DNA of 64,000 bases from CAMTUW01 sp947085035 (GTDB taxonomy: Bacteria; Actinomycetota; Coriobacteriia; Anaerosomatales; PHET01). Shown one piece after another: positions 8,313 through 16,886 of this stretch; positions within the stretch are counted from its first letter, which is position 1; each line of letters begins with the position of its first letter. The stretch covers positions 62,001-126,000 of the forward strand of contig CAMTUW010000001.1 of NCBI GenBank assembly GCA_947085035.1. The letters are read 5' to 3'. The notes under the pieces were generated by a model. It worked only from the letters and a program-made list of their open reading frames with translations, searched no databases and was not told the DNA's origin. The translations under genes and the position numbers were made by a program.

Positions 8313-9275
8313 CTAGAGTTGAAAATCCGGATCGAACAGCTCTGAGACGCTCTCGTCGTTGAATACGTTGTCCACGGAAGCCGCGATCAGCGGGGCGACC
8401 GACAGTACGCGAATCTTGCCATGACGACGCTCGCTCGCCACGGGCACGGTGTTGGTCACGACCACTTCGATCACAGGTGAGGCGTCGATACGCTCGAACG
8501 CCGGCGGCGAGAAGATGCCATGCGTGGCTGTCACGTACACCCCCTCGGCGCCCGCGTTCATCAGCGCCTTGGCTCCCTCGGTGACGGAGCCCGCAGTGTC
8601 GATCATGTCATCGGCGATGATGCACGTCTTGCCCTCCACGTCGCCGATGACGTGGGTGATCTCTGCGACATTGTGCTCAGGACGGCCCTTGTGCATGATC
8701 GCGAGTGGGCAACCAAGCATGTCGGCGAGCTTGAGGCACGCCTTCGCACGGCCAACATCCGGTGACACCACACAGCAGTTCTCGAGTTTCAGTGACTCGA
8801 AGTAGTCCGCGAGGATCGGCAAGGCGGTGAGGTGGTTCACCGGCTGGTCGAAGAAGCCCTGGATCTGACCCTGATGAAGATCCATGGTGATCACACGATC
8901 CACACCCGCCACGGTGAGGATGTCAGCGAGCAACTTCGCGGTGATGGGCTCACGGGCAGCGCTCTTCTTGTCCTGACGCGCGTAACCGAAGTGAGGTATG
9001 ACCGCGGTGATCGTGGAAGCCGATGCGCGCTTGGCAGCGTCGACCATGATGAGCAACTCCATGAGCGTGTCGTTCACGGGACGATTGAGCGACTGAATGA
9101 GAAAGACGTGTGCCCCGCGCACGCTCTCAAGGTAGCGCACGTAGATCTCGCCATTGGCGAACTGGCTGATCTTGATGTTTCCGAGCTCGACTCCCAGGTG
9201 TCGTGCAACGTCCTCGGCCAGCTCCGGGTTCGATGTTCCCGAGAAGACCATCATGCGCTTCGCCTGGTCGGGCAT
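8313..9275 (-). CDS. prs: Ribose-phosphate pyrophosphokinase (PRPP synthetase)
   Basis: 320 residues from the ATG at 9275, which has AAGGAG ten bases upstream; an upstream in-frame codon at 9341 would add a non-conserved tail. Makes PRPP from ribose 5-phosphate and ATP for nucleotide, His and Trp synthesis. Motifs: FANGEIYVRYLESVRG, the catalytic flexible region YARQDKK, DLHQGQIQGFF, and the PRPP-binding site IIADDMIDTAGS. It follows glmU by 29 bases, the order seen widely in Gram-positive bacteria. Confidence 0.97.
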   Translation of the reverse strand: MPDQAKRMMVFSGTSNPELAEDVARHLGVELGNIKISQFANGEIYVRYLESVRGAHVFLIQSLNRPVNDTLMELLIMVDAAKRASASTITAVIPHFGYARQDKKSAAREPITAKLLADILTVAGVDRVITMDLHQGQIQGFFDQPVNHLTALPILADYFESLKLENCCVVSPDVGRAKACLKLADMLGCPLAIMHKGRPEHNVAEITHVIGDVEGKTCIIADDMIDTAGSVTEGAKALMNAGAEGVYVTATHGIFSPPAFERIDASPVIEVVVTNTVPVASERRHGKIRVLSVAPLIAASVDNVFNDESVSELFDPDFQL

Positions 9276-9304
9276 ATCTTGCTCGCTCCTTCGATGTTTG
9301 AGGT

Positions 9305-10678
9305 TCACTCGTCTTGAGTGGCACGCCGACGTTCGGCCCACCCCTCGATGCTGCGCTGCTCGCCACGCTCGACCGCGAGCGCGCCAGCCTCCACATCGTG
9401 CGTGATGGCACTACCCGCACCCGTGACCGCACCCGCGCCGATCTCAACGGGAGCCACCAGCATGGTATCAGAGCCGATGAAGGCTCCGTCACCGATCACC
9501 GTCTGATGCTTCGAGACACCATCGTAATTGCAGGTGATGCTTCCCGCGCCCACGTTGACGTTCCGACCGATGCTCGCATCACCGATGTAGGACAGATGAG
9601 GGATCTTGCTCCCCTCGCCCACCGTGGAGTTCTTGATCTCGACCGCCGTGCCCACCTTCGCACGCTGCTCAAGCACGGTACCCGCACGCAGGTAGGCACG
9701 CGGACCGACGCTCGCATCAGCGCCGACGATCGCTCCGATCACGATGCTTGAGTCGAGTACCGCTCGTGCACCGATGACCGAGTCGGTGACCCGGGAGTCC
9801 GGACCGATGACAGCACCATCGCCGATCGTCGTCTCGCCCATCAGAAACGTCATGGGGAACAGTTCGACGTCGCGGCCGATCTCGACTTTCGGACCGATCC
9901 ACACGAGCCCCGGATCGGTCATGGAGACCCCCGCGAGGAGATGGCGGGTGTTGATGCGGAGCTGGAGCACTTTGGCCGCTTCGGCGAGTTGCACGCGGGA
10001 GTTCACGCCCAGAGTCTCGAGCGGATCAATGGTGAGGGTCGCGTCCACGCCAAGACCCTCGGCGTAAAACACAGCGATCATATCGGTGAGGTAGTACTCG
10101 CCTTGTGCGTTGTCAGTCGAGAGGTGCTCGAGGTGAGCGAGCAGGATCTCGGCGTCGAAGCAGTAGGTGCCGGTGTTGACCTCTCGTATCGCGCGCTGCT
10201 CGAAAGAGCAGTCCTTGTCCTCGACGATCGAGAGCACGGCACCGTCCGCGTCACGGATGATGCGTCCGTAGCCGGAGGGGTCCTCCATGCTCGCCGTCAA
10301 CACCGTCGCCGCTGAGCCGGACGTCTCGCGCATGGCGACGAGCCCGGAGATCGTCTCGGGCGACATGAGCGGGGTGTCTCCGGAAAGCACGACGAGCGAC
10401 CCTGAGATCCCCCGGAGTGCTTCGGATGCGCACATCAACGCGTGTCCGGTTCCCAGACGGCATTCCTGTCTGACGCACGTGACACCGGGCAGAAGCGACT
10501 CGACCACGTCGGCCCCGTGCCCGGTGATCACGATGACGCGCTCGCATCCCGCTGTGAGCGCGGCATCGACCACCAGCCGCACCATGGGCACGCCAAGTAT
10601 CTCGTGCGCCACCTTGGGACGATCGGATCTCATGCGGGTCCCCTCGCCTGCGGCGAGAACCAGTGCGGTGACGCCCAT
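9305..10678 (-). CDS. glmU: Bifunctional GlmU (glucosamine-1-phosphate acetyltransferase / uridylyltransferase)
   Basis: 457 residues. The N-terminal pyrophosphorylase domain (1-230) has LAAGEGTRM and the uridine-binding lysine in PKVAHEILG; GDTPLM and the EVNTGTYCF segment follow. The C-terminal left-handed beta helix (about 250-440) shows hexapeptide repeats and the acetyl-CoA region ITCNYDG. It makes UDP-GlcNAc for peptidoglycan and glycans. It precedes prs, and the tRNA-Gln gene lies just upstream on the same strand. Confidence 0.96.
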   Translation of the reverse strand: MGVTALVLAAGEGTRMRSDRPKVAHEILGVPMVRLVVDAALTAGCERVIVITGHGADVVESLLPGVTCVRQECRLGTGHALMCASEALRGISGSLVVLSGDTPLMSPETISGLVAMRETSGSAATVLTASMEDPSGYGRIIRDADGAVLSIVEDKDCSFEQRAIREVNTGTYCFDAEILLAHLEHLSTDNAQGEYYLTDMIAVFYAEGLGVDATLTIDPLETLGVNSRVQLAEAAKVLQLRINTRHLLAGVSMTDPGLVWIGPKVEIGRDVELFPMTFLMGETTIGDGAVIGPDSRVTDSVIGARAVLDSSIVIGAIVGADASVGPRAYLRAGTVLEQRAKVGTAVEIKNSTVGEGSKIPHLSYIGDASIGRNVNVGAGSITCNYDGVSKHQTVIGDGAFIGSDTMLVAPVEIGAGAVTGAGSAITHDVEAGALAVERGEQRSIEGWAERRRATQDE

Positions 10679-10725
10679 GGGCGAAGACCCCCTTCATCGA
10701 GCGGGTCGCACGCAGGTGTGCGAAT

Positions 10726-10799
10726 TGGCTGGGGCACCAGGATTCGAACCTGGATAGCGGGAACCAAAATCCCGAGTCCTGCCGTTAGACGATGCCCCA
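10726..10799 (-). tRNA. tRNA-Gln (anticodon TTG)
   Basis: The - strand folds as a cloverleaf of 74 bases including an encoded CCA. The acceptor arm pairs TGGGGCA with TGCCCCA. The anticodon stem CGGGA/TCCCG closes the loop TTTTGGT, giving anticodon TTG for CAA codons. The T arm contains GGTTCGAATCC. The gene lies between spoVG and glmU on the same strand. Confidence 0.96.
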
Positions 10800-10898
10800 G
10801 CGCGTGAGCAGTGTAGGAAGCGCCATGGGCAAAGGTCAACCACCGCTCGTCAACAATGACCGAATGACGACTCGAACGAACACGATCGGGGCGACTGT

Positions 10899-11222
10899 TC
10901 AGGCACCCAACTCGTAGTAGTCCGGCGCTTTCTCAACAGCGTGCATCCCCGCGTCCATGAACGCCGAAAGGCCTCCCTCGGCCTCGAACTGCAAGAGGAC
11001 CGCCTCTTGGATCCCGGTTCGCGAGTCCGTGTTGATCGGATGACAGATGTCTCGGAACTCACCGTTGGGAAGCTTGCGCGAGGGCATCGCGACGAACAAC
11101 CCCTTGTCTCCGTTGACGACCCTCAGGTCGTGGACGACGAAACAATCGTCTATCACGATGCTCGCGATCGCGACGACCTTGTTCATCGCAACCGGACGGA
11201 GTGTGACCTTGGTGATGTCCAT
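10899..11222 (-). CDS. spoVG: SpoVG family regulatory protein
   Basis: 107 residues, with the family opening MDITKVTLRPV, then IVIDDCFVVHDLRVV and the strongly conserved VAMPSRKLPNGEFRDICHPI. SpoVG is a small dimeric nucleic-acid-binding regulator, linked to sporulation septation in Bacillus and to surface and virulence genes elsewhere. Its presence does not by itself imply sporulation. GGGGGAG lies directly before the ATG. A perfect TATAAT on the - strand (11300-11305) sits at the end of the upstream gene; no matching -35 is obvious. Neighbours are tRNA-Gln and ispE, as in Bacillota. Confidence 0.95.
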   Translation of the reverse strand: MDITKVTLRPVAMNKVVAIASIVIDDCFVVHDLRVVNGDKGLFVAMPSRKLPNGEFRDICHPINTDSRTGIQEAVLLQFEAEGGLSAFMDAGMHAVEKAPDYYELGA

Positions 11223-11300
11223 CTGTCTCCCCCTTGTTTGTCAGCCTGTTTGCACGTTCGCGGCCCCCGCCGCACATGGAAACACCCGTCTACACCGCGA

Positions 11301-12089
11301 TTATACTATTCCCCCAATAGACATTTCTTCCCCCCTTTGGCGCTCGAACAAGACACGCTCAGCCACAACGACGTCGATGGGCTTGTCCACATCCGCCCCG
11401 ATCGAGCCATGCCGGGTTCGCAAGGCGACGCACGTTCCGCCGAGCAGTTGCGCCATCTTCTTCTCGACGTCTTCGGGGCGCAGCCGCCCGGCGAGCAGTT
11501 TCACGATGAACCCGACGCCGAGTACGCGGGCCATGGCGACAGGGCTCTTGCGTGTCTCGAACAAACGCTGACCGATGTCGCGGTTGCGAGCCACCAGCTC
11601 AGGCGAGAGCACCGCCATGTTGCCGCCGGTGACACGCCCCCCGACGATACGCACGAACGTTCGCTCAGAGCCCGGGAACTGCTCGACCATGTCTTGCTCG
11701 CTGATCAGCGCGTAACTGAACTCGGCACCCTTCTCGAGGGAGCGCGACACGAAGTCGTCGACCGCCTCCGGGGTCAGCGCCGGAAGGTCTCCCGTCGAGA
11801 CGAGCGTGGGCCTATCGGTGCGAAACGAGTCCACTCCGGCAAAGATGTTCTCAGCGAACATCCGGTCCGACACGACGATCTTGTCCGCTTTGTCGACCCA
11901 TGCTCCGAGGTTCTCGGCAGTGGGGACGACAACCGCTATACCCTCGACCGTCTCTGCTCGCCGTAGCGCCTCGACGACCCACTCGACCATCGGTTTGCCC
12001 GCGACGGGCACGAGCCCCTTGATCCTCACCGTCGGATCGATGACAGCGCCATCTCCGCCTGCGAGAACGACTGCGTCGACCTTGATCAC
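11301..12089 (-). CDS. MobA-like nucleotidyltransferase family protein
   Basis: 262 residues from a GTG at 12089 (AGGAG seven bases upstream). The start of the NTP-transferase fold is clear: VDAVVLAGGDGAVID, then KGLVPVAGKPMVEWVVEAL and a metal-binding region near LVSTGDLPALTP. Such enzymes join a nucleotide to a sugar or cofactor phosphate; the substrate cannot be told from sequence. The GTG overlaps the ispE stop by four bases, so the two are translationally coupled. The second half, with a hydrophobic GFIVKLLAGRL stretch, is less conserved. Confidence 0.8.
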   Translation of the reverse strand: MIKVDAVVLAGGDGAVIDPTVRIKGLVPVAGKPMVEWVVEALRRAETVEGIAVVVPTAENLGAWVDKADKIVVSDRMFAENIFAGVDSFRTDRPTLVSTGDLPALTPEAVDDFVSRSLEKGAEFSYALISEQDMVEQFPGSERTFVRIVGGRVTGGNMAVLSPELVARNRDIGQRLFETRKSPVAMARVLGVGFIVKLLAGRLRPEDVEKKMAQLLGGTCVALRTRHGSIGADVDKPIDVVVAERVLFERQRGEEMSIGGIV

Positions 12090-12970
12090 CTGCTGTCTCC
12101 TTCGCACACGTCGACTCCATGCGCCCTCAGTACGGTCGCCTCCGACCACCAGCCCAAGGACTCGGCCCCCTCACGAACACGCTGCGCCGCACTGGCCGAC
12201 TCGCAGAGTGCGAAGACGGCCGATCCCGAACCGGCCACCGCAGCTCCGAGCACACCGTCCGAACCACGGGTCCACAATAGCGCCTCAGCCACGTCCGGGG
12301 CCACCTCACTTGCGGCGCGAGTCATGTTGTTCTCAAGAGCGAGCGCGAGCTGGAGAGCGTCTTGGCTCTCGAGCGTTTCGATCACCCTCGCCGGATCACC
12401 GCACGGTTGAGGGGTGTCGTCGAAGGCGCGATACGCCGCTGCGGTCGACACCCCGCACATCGGCTTGACGAGCGCGACGGGGATGCCCTCGAGGGTCGGC
12501 AGCACACGAGCGGTCAGGTCTCCGCGACCCGTCATGAGCGCCGCCCCAGTCCGCTCCAGGAAGAAGGGCACATCCGCCCCCAGAGCCGCGGCGACGCCCC
12601 TGCAACGCCCATCGCCCGGGTCGAGCCCCCACAGCGCGGCAAGTCCCGCGACGGTCGCCGCAGCGTCACTCGAGCCACCTCCGAGCCCGGCCCCGTGCGG
12701 GATTCGTTTCTCGATGGCGATTCTCACGTTCGGCTCACGACCGAACGCACGGGCCAATGCCACGGCCGCACGGTGCACGAGGTTGTCCGCGACGCTCACG
12801 CCGAGTTCGACATCGCACGTCACGGAAAGGGAGTCCGCCTGCGAGATGGTCAGCACGTCATGCAGTTCAAGTGCGTGCAGGACCGTGGTGACATCATGGT
12901 ATCCGTCGGGACGCGAAGCGCCGACGCCGAGAAACAGGTTGACCTTCGCAGGAGCGATCACTCGCAGCAA
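12086..12970 (-). CDS. ispE: 4-diphosphocytidyl-2-C-methyl-D-erythritol kinase
   Basis: 294 residues from a TTG at 12970, chosen because an AGGGGGG ribosome site lies just upstream and homology begins immediately (VIAPAKVNLFLGV). GHMP-kinase features are the ATP-binding GAGLGGGSSDAAAT and the C-terminal glycine loop VAGSGSAVFAL. It phosphorylates CDP-methylerythritol in the MEP route to isoprenoids. It overlaps the following nucleotidyltransferase gene by four bases. The start codon is a less common TTG. Confidence 0.93.
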   Translation of the reverse strand: MLRVIAPAKVNLFLGVGASRPDGYHDVTTVLHALELHDVLTISQADSLSVTCDVELGVSVADNLVHRAAVALARAFGREPNVRIAIEKRIPHGAGLGGGSSDAAATVAGLAALWGLDPGDGRCRGVAAALGADVPFFLERTGAALMTGRGDLTARVLPTLEGIPVALVKPMCGVSTAAAYRAFDDTPQPCGDPARVIETLESQDALQLALALENNMTRAASEVAPDVAEALLWTRGSDGVLGAAVAGSGSAVFALCESASAAQRVREGAESLGWWSEATVLRAHGVDVCEGDSR

Positions 12971-13048
12971 GGTGGTTCCCCCCTGAACGAACGGGCGCGG
13001 AGCCCGTCGGCAACCGCGCCCGTCATGAATCACGTCACCTCTCGCCAG

Positions 13049-13330
13049 CTAGTTCATCCAGGGGAAGAGGGTCTGTCCACTCTCGGGATGCGTGAGCTCG
13101 ACCGTTCCGGTGAGCACATCCACGTACTGATACGACGCGCGCGCGGTGCGCGCACGCTTCTCTTCGACTTCGACCACGAACAGGGACGGATGGGTCTGCA
13201 TGAGAACTCCCTCACGCTCGACGATCTTCGAGCGCCCCATGTTAGCCCGAACGCGTATGCGGGAGCCGGTGAGTTCCTTGAGATCGGAACGGATCCTACC
13301 GACCACCTCGAGTTGGCGTGCTACCTCCAT
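13049..13330 (-). CDS. veg: Veg family protein
   Basis: 93 residues. The family core is visible: SDLKELTGSRIRVRANMGRSK followed by REGVLMQTHPSLFVVEV, a small beta-barrel resembling Sm-like folds. In Bacillus, Veg affects biofilm genes and spore germination. It lies between rsmA and ispE in the same order as in Bacillota, 48 bases downstream of the rsmA stop. The C-terminus (HPESGQTLFPWMN) is somewhat extended. Confidence 0.9.
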   Translation of the reverse strand: MEVARQLEVVGRIRSDLKELTGSRIRVRANMGRSKIVEREGVLMQTHPSLFVVEVEEKRARTARASYQYVDVLTGTVELTHPESGQTLFPWMN

Positions 13331-13378
13331 AAACGGAATCCTCCTTCGCTCGAGGGCCGATTATAGCCGATGAGCGGC

Positions 13379-14251
13379 CTAAACGCCAGCCCTGGGAAGG
13401 TGTCTGGCCACCTGCCTGGCCATCTCGACGTAGGACTCTGGCGACAGGGCCTCGGCCCTCAGGCCACCGTCGATTCCCGATTCGGACAGTACCGCGTCCA
13501 CGGTCTCGTCCGACAAGCCCGACGCCGCACGAAGCGAGTTGCGAAGCGTCTTGCGCCTCTGAGCGAACCCCGCGTCGGCGATGCGAGCGGCCAAGGCGAG
13601 CAGCTCCGGCTCCCAGGACGTAACCCGACGGTCGAGCCGGATGACCGTGCTGTCGACACGCGGCGGCGGGAGGAAGCAGCTGGGCGCGACCGAGAAGCGT
13701 CGAGCAGGCAAGGCCAGCAAGCGCAGCTTGACGGTGTAGGAGCCGTACGCCTTCGTCCCCACAGTGGCCGCCATCCTATCGGCGACCTCTGTCTGGACCA
13801 TCACGGTCGCCTGCTGAAGCGAGGGCAGCATCTCGAAGAAGCGGAGCACCACCGTCGCGGCCACCTGATAGGGAAGGTTCGCCACGAGCGCCACGGGAGG
13901 CCCGAACGGTTCCGAGATCGCCTCGGCGCTCACTTCGACGGCGTCACCGTGCACGAGCGCGAAGCGGGGACACTCACGCGTGGTCTCAGCGAGAACCCGC
14001 TGGAGATCGTTGTCACGCTCGATTGCAACGACCGCATGAGCCGCGCGGCACAGAGCGATCGAGAGTGTCCCGATTCCGGGCCCGACCTCAAGCACCGTCT
14101 CGTCGCCGCGGAGTCGAGCGAGGTCGAGCATGCGCACGAGCACGTTGTCATCCACGAGGAAGTGCTGGCCCAGTGACTTCTTGGTGTGGAGACCATGCCG
14201 CTTCAGCACGCTGATCGTCGCCGACGGGTTGGCCAGGGGCGAGACGGGCAT
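13379..14251 (-). CDS. rsmA: 16S rRNA (adenine1518/1519-N6) dimethyltransferase
   Basis: 290 residues. The N-terminal KKSLGQHFLVDDNV and the SAM-binding loop VLEVGPGIGTLS are typical; the catalytic motif is NLPYQVA. It dimethylates two adjacent adenines in the 3' hairpin of 16S rRNA. A C-terminal helical domain contains the FAQRRKTLRNSL signature. Three bases separate it from the stop of the upstream G5/3D-domain gene, so they are probably co-transcribed. Confidence 0.96.
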   Translation of the reverse strand: MPVSPLANPSATISVLKRHGLHTKKSLGQHFLVDDNVLVRMLDLARLRGDETVLEVGPGIGTLSIALCRAAHAVVAIERDNDLQRVLAETTRECPRFALVHGDAVEVSAEAISEPFGPPVALVANLPYQVAATVVLRFFEMLPSLQQATVMVQTEVADRMAATVGTKAYGSYTVKLRLLALPARRFSVAPSCFLPPPRVDSTVIRLDRRVTSWEPELLALAARIADAGFAQRRKTLRNSLRAASGLSDETVDAVLSESGIDGGLRAEALSPESYVEMARQVARHLPRAGV

Positions 14252-14254
14252 GTC

Positions 14255-15280
14255 TCAGTCGAGAATCGTGATGGTCACCATGCGGCGGCCCCACTTGAAG
14301 CACTCGGCCACGGTGTCGAAGCACAGGTCGATACGCTTGCCCTTGATGGCCCCGCCGGTGTCGGCGGCGACGGCGTAGCCGTAGCCGGGCACATACACGC
14401 GGGTTCCAAGCGGAATCACGCGCGGATCGACGGCGATCACTCCCCGAACCGCTTTCGCGCCGGTGGCCGTGATGTCGTTGAGATCCGGCTGCGCCGCCGA
14501 GTATGCCGTCGCCTCGACTCGCATCTTGCGTCCACCCTTGGGCGGCTTGGAATCCCTGCTGGACAGAGCCGCGACCGGGATGCCGCGCGATCTCTTGGCT
14601 GTTCCCACAGCGATGACGCGCGCGCGCGGCGCGACGATGGTGTGCTGGGTCGTGAGAACCGGGCTTCCCTCTGTGCCGTTGGTCACGAGTACGCGGTAGA
14701 CCTTCATCACGCGCCCAACACTACCCTCGCTCACGACTTCGCGGCGACCCTGTTCGAGCGAGGAGTCCTTGCGAAGCCTGACCGGCGCGGTCACGGACTC
14801 GTCTTCCTGCGTCACACGGATGAACACGTCTGGGACGTGGATCGTCATGTCGGGCGTGAGTCTCGTTGCGAGCGAGGGGCGCACCCCAGGATTCGAGGCC
14901 GGGTCCGCTCCCACCGCGATGAGGGCGTCAGCGACGGTGTCGCCCACGACGTCGATCGGCACGCGACTGCCGCTCAGGTCCAGCACTACGGGTATCGAGT
15001 GTCTGACGACGACGGTGGCACCACTGTCAACCACAGTCTCCAGCGAAGGAGTGACGACATCGTCAGCCTCTACGACGATGCCCGCCTCCTCGAGGAGGGC
15101 GGCCACGTCCGACGCCTGCGTCTTCATGTTGATCGTCCGACCGTCAACGACGACCGTGACGTCTTTTTGTGCCCACACGAATCCCGAGATGCTCAAGACG
15201 ACGATGAGTGCTGGAACGAGTGCTGCGAGTAGGTACTGCGGCTTATGGGATCGCGCCGACCTGGTAGGTCTGGCCCGCAT
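14255..15280 (-). CDS. YabE-like wall protein: DUF348, G5 and 3D domains
   Basis: 341 residues from the ATG at 15280 (GAGG six to seven bases upstream). A basic N-terminus and one transmembrane helix (about 15-38) export it. Two DUF348 repeats follow (KDVTVVVDGRTINMKT and a second copy), then a G5-like beta domain (about 150-230), then a C-terminal 3D domain with three aspartates (VEATAYSA, VDPRVIPLGTRVYVPGYG, AADTGGAIKGKRIDL). Such proteins are Rpf/MltA-like and are thought to cleave peptidoglycan during growth or resuscitation. Its place before rsmA copies the Bacillus yabE-ksgA neighbourhood. Confidence 0.9.
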   Translation of the reverse strand: MRARPTRSARSHKPQYLLAALVPALIVVLSISGFVWAQKDVTVVVDGRTINMKTQASDVAALLEEAGIVVEADDVVTPSLETVVDSGATVVVRHSIPVVLDLSGSRVPIDVVGDTVADALIAVGADPASNPGVRPSLATRLTPDMTIHVPDVFIRVTQEDESVTAPVRLRKDSSLEQGRREVVSEGSVGRVMKVYRVLVTNGTEGSPVLTTQHTIVAPRARVIAVGTAKRSRGIPVAALSSRDSKPPKGGRKMRVEATAYSAAQPDLNDITATGAKAVRGVIAVDPRVIPLGTRVYVPGYGYAVAADTGGAIKGKRIDLCFDTVAECFKWGRRMVTITILD

Positions 15281-15378
15281 ACAAAGCCTCAATCAATCGA
15301 CGACATGTCAACCGTCAGGTAACGACGGGGACCTGCAATGCTAACGCTCGAACGGGAAGCGCGCAAACGCGCAGGTCG

Positions 15379-15963
15379 TCACGGAACGATGCTTTCGACG
15401 AGTCGCACACCGGCCGCCCGGGCGCGCTCCACGCCGTCCGTGAAACGCTCAGCATCACCCGGCGCATCCGGCCCGACGACTTCGATGATCTCGTCAAGCG
15501 AGAAGCCCAGGACGGCGAACACGCTGCTCGTCGGGGTGACCGCGCAGCGCGTGCCGAACGGATCGCCACCACCGCCCACGACGACGAGCGCACCCGGCCG
15601 CTTCTTCGCCGGGGGCGGCTCCCCGAGCACGAAACGACGAGCCCAGTACGGCTGGCAGCGGTCATACACGACCTTGAGCGAGGCCGGAACGGTCGCGAAG
15701 TAGACGGGCGTGGCAACCGCGATCGCGGCGGCCGCGTCGATGAGCGCGTTCACCTCGTCCATCGGGTCACGAAGAACACACGCCCCGGATCGCGAGCAGG
15801 CGTTGCAGCCACGACACATCGCGACACCGGACTGAGAGGCGATGAGCACCGTGGGCGCGCCACCGGCCGCGCGAACGCCCTCGACCAGCGCCTCGAGAAA
15901 CCGGTCGCTGTTACCGCCCCGGCGCGGACTGCCCGCGATGCAGAGCACGCGGTCACCGCTCAT
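15379..15963 (-). CDS. NADPH-dependent FMN reductase / iron-sulfur flavoprotein family
   Basis: 194 residues with a flavodoxin-like fold. The FMN phosphate-binding loop is visible in AGSPRRGGNSDRFLEAL. The segment MCRGCNACSRSGACV has closely spaced cysteines, as in iron-sulfur flavoproteins of anaerobes, where they can bind a [4Fe-4S] cluster. ATPVYFATVPASLKVVYDR completes the flavin site. It probably acts as a cytoplasmic electron carrier or reductase; the substrate is not deducible. It overlaps tatD by four bases (ATGA). Confidence 0.85.
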   Translation of the reverse strand: MSGDRVLCIAGSPRRGGNSDRFLEALVEGVRAAGGAPTVLIASQSGVAMCRGCNACSRSGACVLRDPMDEVNALIDAAAAIAVATPVYFATVPASLKVVYDRCQPYWARRFVLGEPPPAKKRPGALVVVGGGGDPFGTRCAVTPTSSVFAVLGFSLDEIIEVVGPDAPGDAERFTDGVERARAAGVRLVESIVP

Positions 15964-16871
15964 GACCGCGCTCTATCCAGAAGCGATTCCGCTGCTCGGA
16001 AAGTGTGCGCAGCGAACGTCTCGGGGGTCTCGCCCCGTGCGGCGGCGATGCGTGCGGCGGTGAAGGCGACGAACGCGGGCTCGCACGGCTGGCCTCGGAA
16101 GGGCTCAGGCGCCATGAACGGACAGTCGGTCTCGGTGAGAAGCCGCCCGGGGGGAATCACGCGGGCGGAGTCGCGGACCTCTTCGGCCTTCTTGAAGGTC
16201 GCGGGACCGGCGAAGCTCACATGGCAGCCCATCGCGAGAAAGGGTCCCAAGACCTCCGGTTCGAGGTTGAAACAGTGCAGTATGAGACCCGACTCGGGCG
16301 CACCTTCCTCTGAGAGGATGCTCGCCCCCTCCGCATGCGCTTCGCGCAGATGCACGACACAGGGCAGATCGAACTCACGAGCGAGCGCGATGTGCTCGCG
16401 AAACACCGCCCGCTGGAGCTCTCGCGGCGAATGGTCATAGTGAAAGTCGAGCCCCGTTTCACCGACAGCACAGGTCAGCGGGTCAGCCGCCAGCGAACGG
16501 AGCTCCTCGGCAGTCTGAGCGCTCCAGTCCTTGGCGTTGTGCGGGTGCGCGCCGAGGATGACGCGGACACGTGGCGCCGCGACGTGAGGGTGTCCGGACT
16601 CGTCAAGCAGTTCGCGCGCGTTGGCGAGCCACGCTCCCAGTGCGTCGTAGGTACGCCACGCGTCCTCGGTGACGTCGGCCACGGTGGCGATGAAACCCAC
16701 CCCGGCGAGTGCGGCTCGAGCGAGAGCCAGTGCGGGGTCATCGAGCATGTCGAGGTGCGCGTGCGTATCGGCGATCGCGGCGCCCCCGAATTCCGGCGTC
16801 GCAACGACACGACCCTTCGCATCGGTGAACAGGGGGCGGAGCCCGTCGAGCCGTGTCACGGAGACGGCCAT
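15960..16871 (-). CDS. tatD: TatD family metal-dependent hydrolase
   Basis: 303 residues. Metal ligands are visible: ADTHAHLD near residue 35, the Glu in GETGLDFHYD, a His in VHLREAH, a second His in LHCFN and the Asp in TETDCPFMAPEP. Family members are 3'-5' DNA exonucleases or D-aminoacyl-tRNA deacylase-like hydrolases. An N-terminal extension of about 30 residues precedes the first motif. It lies between metG and the flavoprotein gene, as in many Gram-positive genomes (metG-tatD). Confidence 0.92.
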   Translation of the reverse strand: MAVSVTRLDGLRPLFTDAKGRVVATPEFGGAAIADTHAHLDMLDDPALALARAALAGVGFIATVADVTEDAWRTYDALGAWLANARELLDESGHPHVAAPRVRVILGAHPHNAKDWSAQTAEELRSLAADPLTCAVGETGLDFHYDHSPRELQRAVFREHIALAREFDLPCVVHLREAHAEGASILSEEGAPESGLILHCFNLEPEVLGPFLAMGCHVSFAGPATFKKAEEVRDSARVIPPGRLLTETDCPFMAPEPFRGQPCEPAFVAFTAARIAAARGETPETFAAHTFRAAESLLDRARS

Positions 16872-16886
16872 CTCTCGGACACCGTC

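Noticed and set aside
10801..14251. Replication origin near spoVG-veg-rsmA
   Set aside because: The gene order is origin-proximal in Bacillota, but no DnaA-box cluster or AT-rich unwinding region was seen, and dnaA/dnaN are not in the window.
15281..15378. c-di-AMP (ydaO) riboswitch upstream of the YabE-like gene
   Set aside because: Only about 100 bases, and the conserved ydaO sequence elements were not found; TTGACA is present without a good -10.
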